Assembly (NCBI RefSeq): GCF_937973075.1 | Contig: NZ_CALBWL010000054.1 | Coordinates: 1-23,224, forward strand | Length of the DNA stretch: 23,224 nt | Reading direction: 5' to 3' | From: an uncultured Campylobacter sp. | GTDB lineage: Bacteria > Campylobacterota > Campylobacteria > Campylobacterales > Campylobacteraceae | Shown here: positions 7,662 to 14,260 of the stretch, in pieces | Layout: every line of letters starts with the position of its first letter | Numbering within the stretch: position 1 is the first letter of the stretch | The notes under the pieces: model-generated | The model's input: only the letters and a program-made list of their open reading frames with translations | What the model was told of the DNA's origin: nothing | Database searches by the model: none | Position numbers and translations under genes: made by a program

Positions 7662-9482
7662 TTACTTTTTCAAATAGCGTTTATTGTCGATCGTCACGAT
7701 ATTTCCCATCTTATCAAGGTATTCGAGGTAGCAGATGACGAATTTTCTGCTAAGTCCCAGCTCCTCTTTAGCGTTCGTGACGTTTACGAAGCCCTCTTTT
7801 TCGATGATCGCGTAGAGGCGCTTGATCGCCAGAGCTAAATTTTCGGCCTCGACGAAGAGATTGTGCGCGAGACGGACGACCTTTTTGGCGTATGTTAGCT
7901 TTTTTAGCGCGTCATCGCCGCTACTGCGGTCGATCTCCAGCTCGTCATAGACGTTATACGGCGCAAGCGGCGCGATGCCACCCTTTTTGATGAGATCAAA
8001 AATTTTACTCTCCAAGCTCTGTTTGAGCGCGTCAAAATCCACCCCCGATTTTACGTAAACCCCGCCCTTTTTGGAGACGATGCCGCTCCGCTCAAGCTCG
8101 CCAAGCGCGCGCGCGGCAAGATCTTCGCTGGCCCACGAGAGCTTTAGAGCGATCGAAGCAGGCGAAAAGATCGCGTAGTCGTTTTTCGAGACGATAAATT
8201 TTATGAGGCTTTTTACGTCCTCGATCGCGCTTAGATCGTAAACGCATAAATTTGCTTCGTCAAAATACGTCCCTTCTATGCCGCGCGCGATCTTTACCGC
8301 TTCGTCGTACTCCATCCCGAAGCGCTGATACGCCGAAAATAGCCCGAATCCATGCTTGTGAAAGAGGCTTAAAATTTTAAACGCTTCGGTGAAATTTCGC
8401 TTCAAAAGAGCGGTGAGAAGCACGGCTTTGCTCTGCTTTTTTAGCGGCTCGACTACGGCGTTTAGCACGCGTCCGCCGCCGATTACGCGCGAGTTTGCCA
8501 AGCAGACGAAGGGCTCGTCGAATTTCAAAAACATCGTTTTGTCAAATTTAAAGCTCACGAGCTTCTCGCCGCTAGGAAGTTCTTTTAAAATGAGCGCTTT
8601 TGCCGCGCTTTGCTTACTTCCGACGCAAAACAGCACGTCTTGGTTGTGTGAAATTTCGCCGCTAAAGGTGCAGTCGGCTTCATTAAAGCCGCGGAAAAAC
8701 CCCTTTTTGCTTAGGATTTGCCCCTTTTGCAGCTCGCTCGTTTTGGCGTCAAGACTTAGTGCGACGCGGTTTGGAGCCTGCGCCAGTGGCGTGTCCTCGT
8801 CGTGTATCTGCACGCTTTTGACGTTAAAAGCTTTGCCCAGATCGCAGTTATAAAGCTTCTCGCCCTTTGAAATCGCGCCGTTAATGAGGCTGCCCGTTAC
8901 GATGGTGCCGAGCCCCTTGAGCGAAAAAACTCGGTCGATGTAGTAGTGCACCACGCCGCCTCCTTGGCGCTGCGCGGGCTTGATATTAAAGAGATAGTTT
9001 TTCAGCTCGGCGATGCTTGCGGGATCTTTTATGCTGATAAAAAAGGTGTTTAAAATTTGCAAATTCTTAAATTTGAGGATATATTCTCTGCACTGCGTCG
9101 CGACCTCAGATCTGCGCGCGTCGTCCGCCAGATCGCACTTGCTGATACACAAGATCACGCTTTTTACCCCGAGCAGCGATAAAATTTGAATATGCTCTTT
9201 GCTTTGTGGCATCAGCCCGTCGTCAGCGGCGACTACCAGCATCGCAGCGTCGAAGGCATACGCGCCGCTAATCATCGTCTTTTCTAGATTTTCATGACCA
9301 GGAACGTCGATAAACGCAACGTTGGTATCTCCCGAGCGCAGATGCGAAAAACTAAGATCGATCGTGATGCCGCGCTGCTTTTCGCTCGGCATTCGGTCTC
9401 CCTCAAAGCCGTTTAGCGCCTTGATTAACGCGGTCTTTCCGTGATCGATATGGCCTGCGGTGCCGATGATTACGCTATTCAT
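7662..9482 (-). CDS. selB: Selenocysteine-specific translation elongation factor SelB
   Basis: A 606-residue protein, close to the usual SelB length. The GTPase domain shows GHIDHGKT (10-17), RGITIDLSF (37-45), DVPGH (59-63) and SKCD (114-117, where NKxD is usual). Beta-barrel domains follow (GLGTIVTGSL, then the VQIHDEDTPLAQAPNRVAL stretch), and the C-terminal third is a series of winged-helix modules that in SelB bind the SECIS hairpin. SelB delivers Sec-tRNA to UGA codons; the fdhA gene about 5 kb away carries such a codon. The start overlaps the end of selA by eight bases, implying translational coupling. Asn to Ser in the NKxD motif is a mild oddity; the fold otherwise looks intact. Confidence 0.96.
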   Translation of the reverse strand: MNSVIIGTAGHIDHGKTALIKALNGFEGDRMPSEKQRGITIDLSFSHLRSGDTNVAFIDVPGHENLEKTMISGAYAFDAAMLVVAADDGLMPQSKEHIQILSLLGVKSVILCISKCDLADDARRSEVATQCREYILKFKNLQILNTFFISIKDPASIAELKNYLFNIKPAQRQGGGVVHYYIDRVFSLKGLGTIVTGSLINGAISKGEKLYNCDLGKAFNVKSVQIHDEDTPLAQAPNRVALSLDAKTSELQKGQILSKKGFFRGFNEADCTFSGEISHNQDVLFCVGSKQSAAKALILKELPSGEKLVSFKFDKTMFLKFDEPFVCLANSRVIGGGRVLNAVVEPLKKQSKAVLLTALLKRNFTEAFKILSLFHKHGFGLFSAYQRFGMEYDEAVKIARGIEGTYFDEANLCVYDLSAIEDVKSLIKFIVSKNDYAIFSPASIALKLSWASEDLAARALGELERSGIVSKKGGVYVKSGVDFDALKQSLESKIFDLIKKGGIAPLAPYNVYDELEIDRSSGDDALKKLTYAKKVVRLAHNLFVEAENLALAIKRLYAIIEKEGFVNVTNAKEELGLSRKFVICYLEYLDKMGNIVTIDNKRYLKK

Positions 9483-11082
9483 AAATTTCTCCGATCTTTT
9501 TTATTAAATCTTGCAAGTCGCTTTTTAAAATCGATCTGAAATCGAGCAAAAATTTATCATCCTCGATCCGCCCGATTATGCCTGCAGCGCGAAATTTTGC
9601 CTGCGTGCTCTGCGGATCTGCGCCGTCAAGTATCGCAAGCGCGACGCTAGGATAGGAGGCGCCGGGCATCGTACCGCCGCCTACGAAGGTGGTGGTCGGC
9701 ACGATCTGCGATTTTACGCCGATGCGCGATTGCACTAGCTCCGCTCGCTCACGCAGCTCGTCCAGGCTCAGATGGATCTGATCTATCGTCGTGATGAGAT
9801 GAAATTCTTTATTTATATACGCCTTGATCGTCTCGGCAAGCAGGCTTAGCGTGATCTTATCCACGCGCAGCATTCGCAGTAGCTGGTTTTTGCGCAGGCG
9901 CGCGATAAGCTCGCGATCCCCTAAGATGATGCCGCACTGCACGGAGCCGAAAAGCTTGTCGCCGCTAAAGCTAAGCAGCCGCACGCCGCTTTTTAAAAGC
10001 TCAAAAATGGATGGTTCGCTTTTGCCTAGCCCAAATCCCAGTTCGCTCGCGTAGCCGCTTCCAAGATCGTAATAATCGATGATCTCGTTAAAATTGTCCT
10101 CTTTTTTCATGCTAAATTTTGCGGGGTAAATTTTAGAAATTTCGCTCTTGTCGCCCGCACTGTCTCCATGAAAACGCTCGCTCTTTGCGGACGGCTCGCC
10201 GCTATTTAAATTTAGAGCATTCGCAGAAGCTGCCGCTAAGCTTAAATCATTCGCCGCGGAATTTAAAATTTCGCCCGCCGTATCCGACGAGCCGCCGCAA
10301 AGATCCGCTAATTTTTTAAAGCTTGCCGCTCTAAGCGCTAAAAATTCCTCTTTTTTACGAGTCGCTTTTCGCGCCAAAGCCGCAACTTCCGCAGCGCTTA
10401 CGCTCGAGCTGAAGCCTGAAATTTTAAAATTTGAGCGGTGCACCTTCATCAAGATCGCCGTGTTTTCATTGATCGATTCTTCGTAATCGTCCAGCTTGGT
10501 TTTGTTCGTAGTGCCGATCTCCACAAGCTTTGCGCCCGAGTTTGACATCACTTCGCTTACCCGAAAGCTCCCGCCGATCTCAACTAGTTCGCCGCGGCTT
10601 ACCACGACTTCGCGTCCGCGCGCGAAGGTATTTAGCACCAAAAATACCGCCGAGGCGTTGTTATTGACCACGAGCGCGTCCTGCGCGCCGAAGAGCTCGC
10701 TGCACAAAAGCGCTATGTAGTCGTATCTGTTGCCGCGCGCGCCCTCGGATAGGTCGTATTCTAAATTTGAATACGAGGTGATGATCTTTTGCGCGCGGGC
10801 TAAAATTTCGGCGCTGATGACGCTGCGGCCGAGGTTTGTGTGCAGCACGACGCCGGTTGCGTTGATGAGCGGCTTAAGGCTTAGATTTTGAAATTTTTCG
10901 TAGCGCGATTTGATGCGCGCGATGATCTCGCTTTCGCTTGCGAGCTCGCCTCCTTGCAGCGCCTCCCTGCGTGCCTCTTCGATGAGCTCTTGCGCGATTT
11001 TGATGATTTGCGGGCGGAGGCAGTTTTGAAACTCCTGCGCGTTTGCGATTTTGTCGATTTTTGGTAGTTTGATTCGTTGCAT
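9475..11082 (-). CDS. selA: L-seryl-tRNA(Sec) selenium transferase SelA, with a long low-complexity insertion
   Basis: A PLP enzyme that converts seryl-tRNA(Sec) to selenocysteinyl-tRNA(Sec) with selenophosphate. It has the SelA N-terminal domain, NATGVVLHTNLGRS (74-87), the NNNASAVFLVL segment, EIGTTNKT (188-195), DLGSG (339-343) and the PLP-lysine motif SFSGDKLFG with Lys376. At 535 residues it is about 70 longer than E. coli SelA. The excess is a stretch at about 242-333, rich in Ser, Ala and Asn, between the AAEVAALARK helix and the IIDYYDLGSG strand. The reading frame is continuous and both flanks align with the family, so the enzyme is probably active with a surface loop. It heads the - strand operon with selB and the CPFC protein. 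selC and selD are not in the window. Confidence 0.96.
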   Translation of the reverse strand: MQRIKLPKIDKIANAQEFQNCLRPQIIKIAQELIEEARREALQGGELASESEIIARIKSRYEKFQNLSLKPLINATGVVLHTNLGRSVISAEILARAQKIITSYSNLEYDLSEGARGNRYDYIALLCSELFGAQDALVVNNNASAVFLVLNTFARGREVVVSRGELVEIGGSFRVSEVMSNSGAKLVEIGTTNKTKLDDYEESINENTAILMKVHRSNFKISGFSSSVSAAEVAALARKATRKKEEFLALRAASFKKLADLCGGSSDTAGEILNSAANDLSLAAASANALNLNSGEPSAKSERFHGDSAGDKSEISKIYPAKFSMKKEDNFNEIIDYYDLGSGYASELGFGLGKSEPSIFELLKSGVRLLSFSGDKLFGSVQCGIILGDRELIARLRKNQLLRMLRVDKITLSLLAETIKAYINKEFHLITTIDQIHLSLDELRERAELVQSRIGVKSQIVPTTTFVGGGTMPGASYPSVALAILDGADPQSTQAKFRAAGIIGRIEDDKFLLDFRSILKSDLQDLIKKIGEIYE

Positions 11083-11248
11083 TGCGACCCCGATGCCTTA
11101 AAATTTAGGCGATTTTATCATTTAAAGCTTTGATTTTGCTTTATCTATAGAATTATTAATTTAAATTCGATTTACTTTAAGTGCAGAATTTAAAAGCTGT
11201 TTAGAAAATAAGAGTAAAACCCGCCTAATTATCAATTTAGGATAGATT
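11083..11248. promoter_or_regulatory. Divergent promoter region, selA operon / Fe-S protein gene
   Basis: This AT-rich 166-base gap separates divergent transcription units. On the - strand GATAAAAT (reverse of 11113-11120) is a candidate -10 about 30 bases before selA. On the + strand several AT-rich boxes exist and AGGAT precedes the ATG at 11249. No operator could be recognised. Confidence 0.4.
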
Positions 11249-12931
11249 ATGAAAGAACATGGATTTTACGCCGCGGGGCTAAAAGATGTCGTCTTAAGCG
11301 ACGATATCGAAATTTGCGGCTATGAAGAGGAGGCGAAAAATGAGGAATTTATCGTCGCCAATTCGCCGAAATTAAAAGCGCAAATTTATGCGCCCGAGAT
11401 AAATTTTTATATAGAAAATTCCGCAGATGAGCCGCTACAAATCGCTAAAAACGTAGATATTTTGTATCGCGCCAAGGATATCGCCTTCGACGGCGCGCTA
11501 GATAGCGACTATCAAAAGCCCGTCGGCAAAAACGTAATTCTTGCCTGTGATGAGCCGCGAGAGGAGCTTGTGGGGCTACTTAGGCAGCATGGATTTAAGG
11601 TGATCGCGTTAAGCAGGGCTGAGATAAAGTTCGTCTACGGCGAGATTGGTGATCTTGCGGTTACGATTTTAAGCGAGCGGGATGAGGTTGAGACCGAGGC
11701 GGATTTTTTCTTGATTAGCGGCGCAGCGCCCTATCAGCTACGACAAAGCGGCTGCTACGAGATCTCGGGGCTAAAAGACGATGAAATTTTAGAAATTTTA
11801 AATTCCAAAAGCCCGGTTTATCATTATAAGAATTCCACGATCTTTGATCCTGCGATCTGTCAGTATCAAGGCAGGCGAAATGAGCTGCGCGCGCCGTGCG
11901 TGGAGGTTTGCCCTACAGTGGCGATTTTGAAAAACGACGAAAAGCGCGAGCTCATGTTTTCGCATATCGACTGCATCGGCTGCGGCGCGTGCGTAAGCGT
12001 CTGCCCTAGCGGCGCGCTGAAATTTGCCAAGCTGCCCCAAAGAGTATTTGGCGAGATCGCAAAGCTCTATGCAGGCAAAATTCCGCTTCTCATCGCAGAG
12101 AGCGAAATCGCATCCGCACCTGCAGTGCAGCTTCCGTGCGGCGTGTTACCGTTTGGAATTTTTGGAAGCAAGCAAATAGATGAGGCAAATTTGCTAAGCG
12201 CGATGCAAGAAAGCGGCTCGAGCGTGATCATTTACGGCGCAGACGTGGGCGAGAGCACGCGCGAAGCGGTGGAGCTTATCAATGGAATTTCGCGCGCGAT
12301 CTACGGCAAGGACGCGGTATTTTTAGCGCGAAATTTAATCGAGCTACAAGAGGCGCTAAAGTGGGCGCAAAGCTCTCAGCTGTGGGCATTTAGCTTAAAC
12401 GAGCAGGGCCTTAGCAAGAAAGAAATTTTCTCAAAACGCGTAAGCGCGATGGTTGGCGAGGGCAGCTTCGGCGCTGTAAAAAGCGGAGAGTTGCTAAAAT
12501 TTGGCAAAGTAAGCATAAACGAAGCAAGCTGCACGCTCTGCCTTAGCTGCGTGGGCGCCTGTAATACCGGCGCGCTGTATGCCGACAACAGCGACAATTC
12601 GATTAAGCTCAACGCTTCGCTTTGCACGATGTGCAACTACTGCGTGTTAAGCTGCGCCGAAAAGGATACGATCGAGCTTAAGCCTTGCGGCGTGGAACTT
12701 GAGCCTGGATTTTTTAATTACAAAATGCTAGCTAAAGACGAGCTTTTTAAGTGTATCGAGTGCGGTAAGGAATTTGCGACGAGCAAAGCCGTGATGAAGA
12801 TCGCGGATATGATGGGCGCGCATTTTGCAAACGAGCCTGAAAAGATGAAGACACTTTTTTGCTGCGGCGATTGCAAAGCGAAAATAATGATAAAAAAGCA
12901 GATAGAAGATGCTAGAAAAGGGGCGATGTAA
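11249..12931 (+). CDS. Multi-[4Fe-4S] ferredoxin-like protein of the formate dehydrogenase/sel locus
   Basis: A 560-residue cytoplasmic protein without signal or membrane segments. The first 200 residues are unusual and not recognised. Cysteine motifs follow: C204 and C217/C221, CIGCGACVSVCPSGA (242-256), CTLCLSCVGACNTGA (about 427-441) and CTMCNYCVLSC (about 456-466). Near the C-terminus CIECG and CCGDC form a rubredoxin/zinc-ribbon-like pair. This suggests three or more [4Fe-4S] clusters moving electrons. C. jejuni carries a comparable ferredoxin gene divergent from selA, so the neighbourhood is conserved. Its stop overlaps the ATG of the TorD-like chaperone by one base, tying it to formate dehydrogenase maturation or electron flow; the partner is unknown. 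Confidence 0.82.
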   Translation: MKEHGFYAAGLKDVVLSDDIEICGYEEEAKNEEFIVANSPKLKAQIYAPEINFYIENSADEPLQIAKNVDILYRAKDIAFDGALDSDYQKPVGKNVILACDEPREELVGLLRQHGFKVIALSRAEIKFVYGEIGDLAVTILSERDEVETEADFFLISGAAPYQLRQSGCYEISGLKDDEILEILNSKSPVYHYKNSTIFDPAICQYQGRRNELRAPCVEVCPTVAILKNDEKRELMFSHIDCIGCGACVSVCPSGALKFAKLPQRVFGEIAKLYAGKIPLLIAESEIASAPAVQLPCGVLPFGIFGSKQIDEANLLSAMQESGSSVIIYGADVGESTREAVELINGISRAIYGKDAVFLARNLIELQEALKWAQSSQLWAFSLNEQGLSKKEIFSKRVSAMVGEGSFGAVKSGELLKFGKVSINEASCTLCLSCVGACNTGALYADNSDNSIKLNASLCTMCNYCVLSCAEKDTIELKPCGVELEPGFFNYKMLAKDELFKCIECGKEFATSKAVMKIADMMGAHFANEPEKMKTLFCCGDCKAKIMIKKQIEDARKGAM

Positions 12932-13800
12932 TGGATGTAAATTTAATTAAAGCAAGAAGCTACTACTACGAATTTTTTGCAATTCCGTTTTTTTTCTATG
13001 AAACGGACGCGAAATTTAAGCGCTGGCAGCAGCAACTGGAGTTTTTACGTAGCTCGCCCATCGTGTCTAGCGATGAGGCGGAATTTCAAAATTTAGCGAA
13101 ATTCGACTTTGCGGCGTTTAAAAGCGAGCAAAATTCCGTACTTTTTGATTTTTCATACGCCAATGTGCCGATGAGTGCGAGCTTCTACGACGAAGGACGC
13201 GACGACGGGCGTATGCGTGTCGCAGTAATCGACGTGCTAAAAAAGAGTAAATTTCGCCGCAATATGGAGCTTTGCAAAGAGTGCGAGGACTATGTGGGAT
13301 TTATTTTTTACCTGCATTCAACCCTACTTCGCGACGCGGCTGCAAAACACAGCGCAGTTTTAAACGGACAAAATTCCGTGGCAAACGAGCAAAATTTTAC
13401 GAATAGCGCGAGCTTGACGGCGCAAGACGGAAAAAATTCTGCAGGTTTGCATGGCGGTAAAAATTTTACGGACTCGCAGGATGGCAAAAATGCTGCGAAC
13501 TCGCAATACGCTAAAAATTTCATCGGTGCGCAAGGTGGCGAAACGCTGGCGTTAGAGCTTTTTACGAATGTCACCAACAGCTTTGTGGATGAGTTTAGCG
13601 AGCTTTTGTGCGGGCATGTGCGGGCGGATTTTTTCAAATCATTAGGCGCACTAATGAGAAGCTTTTTTGCGCTTGAACGCTCGCTTTTAGCGCTTGCCGC
13701 TCCGCAAAAGAAAGATCGCAGCGTCGTTAAAGAAGCGATCAAAAAAGGTGGCTATCAAAATAAATTTACCAATCCGGAAGATATTTTTGATCTGGATTGA
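12931..13800 (+). CDS. TorD/DmsD-like chaperone for a Tat-exported molybdoenzyme, with an inserted Asn-rich repeat
   Basis: A 289-residue, mainly helical cytoplasmic protein. ARSYYYEFFAIPFFF at the N-terminus, ANVPMSASFYDEGRDDG (77-93) and the Leu/Phe-rich helices at 118-136 and 205-255 fit the TorD family, which bind Tat signal peptides and guard apo-molybdoenzymes until cofactor insertion. Its client is probably FdhA, whose gene starts about 460 bases downstream. Residues 137-204 are a foreign-looking stretch with repeated GQNS, EQNF, GKNS, GKNF, GKNA and AKNF units, placed between helices that are adjacent in normal TorD proteins (about 200 residues). The frame stays open, so this looks like an expanded loop. 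Assignment is by pattern; homology is moderate. Confidence 0.75.
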   Translation: MDVNLIKARSYYYEFFAIPFFFYETDAKFKRWQQQLEFLRSSPIVSSDEAEFQNLAKFDFAAFKSEQNSVLFDFSYANVPMSASFYDEGRDDGRMRVAVIDVLKKSKFRRNMELCKECEDYVGFIFYLHSTLLRDAAAKHSAVLNGQNSVANEQNFTNSASLTAQDGKNSAGLHGGKNFTDSQDGKNAANSQYAKNFIGAQGGETLALELFTNVTNSFVDEFSELLCGHVRADFFKSLGALMRSFFALERSLLALAAPQKKDRSVVKEAIKKGGYQNKFTNPEDIFDLD

Positions 13801-13972
13801 TAAATAAAATTTTTAACCAAAATCTTAACGTAAAAGCAGAATTTCGGTTAAATTTTAAACTTGCAAGCTCGAATTTTGCGAGTAGTTTTTTAGTTAGAAC
13901 TTTATATTTTGAATTTTAAATAAAATTTAAAAAGTAACTTAAAATTTAATTTCCATCTCACTGCCTTTTCGT

Positions 13973-13978
13973 TATAAT
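13973..13978 (+). promoter_or_regulatory. Probable -10 box of the fdh operon promoter
   Basis: TATAAT stands 74 bases before the small Tat gene, after a T-rich stretch and without an obvious -35, which is the normal Campylobacter sigma-70 layout. The 250-base gap before it separates the chaperone gene from the structural genes, so the latter can be transcribed independently. Confidence 0.55.
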
Positions 13979-13996
13979 TCATTAGACTTAAATCCT

Positions 13997-14010
13997 GTAA
14001 CAGGCGTTAC
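13997..14010 (+). promoter_or_regulatory. Inverted repeat GTAAC-AGGC-GTTAC in the fdh leader
   Basis: A perfect 5-bp inverted repeat with a four-base centre begins 19 bases after the TATAAT, that is in or at the start of the leader mRNA. It could be an operator or a small hairpin. No known regulator site is recognised. Confidence 0.35.
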
Positions 14011-14052
14011 TACAATAAAAGATTTAAAGCGATTTCTTCACAAAGGAAAACC

Positions 14053-14250
14053 ATGGAGAACAAACGCAGGGATTTTCTTAAAAAATCTCTAAAAATCGGC
14101 GCAGTAGGCGCTGTGGGTATTGCTGCATCTCAGGCTCTAGCAAAAAATGAGCAGGACTATGGCGATACCGTTCGTGGCAAATCACCGAAAAAAGAGGTGC
14201 TTTACTGGGAGAGTGAAGCGTGGAAAAAATACTATAAAGTAGCTTACTAG
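14053..14250 (+). CDS. Small formate dehydrogenase-region Tat-signal protein (TIGR02811-like)
   Basis: A 65-residue protein that is almost entirely a twin-arginine signal: KRRDFLKKSLKIGAVGAVGI then an AxA-like site (QALAKN) near residue 30. The 35-residue remainder contains EVLYWESEAWKKYYKVAY. This length, signal and position immediately before fdhA fit the formate dehydrogenase-region Tat-target family seen in Campylobacter and other proteobacteria. Its exact role is unsettled; a small subunit or export/assembly partner of FdhA is likely. GGAAAACC precedes the ATG, and only ten bases separate its stop from fdhA. Confidence 0.85.
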   Translation: MENKRRDFLKKSLKIGAVGAVGIAASQALAKNEQDYGDTVRGKSPKKEVLYWESEAWKKYYKVAY

Positions 14251-14260
14251 GAGAATTTTC

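Noticed and set aside
8389..8853. A 154-codon + strand frame inside selB.
   Set aside because: selB is clearly real on the other strand; this frame has no ribosome site or recognisable domain.
13339..13542. CRISPR-like or tandem DNA repeat in the TorD-like gene.
   Set aside because: The units are degenerate, uneven in spacing and stay in the coding frame; there are no constant repeats with unique spacers.
13308..13742. A 144-codon open frame on the - strand.
   Set aside because: It is the antisense of the TorD-like repeat insertion, with biased Ser/Phe/Cys composition and no start signal.
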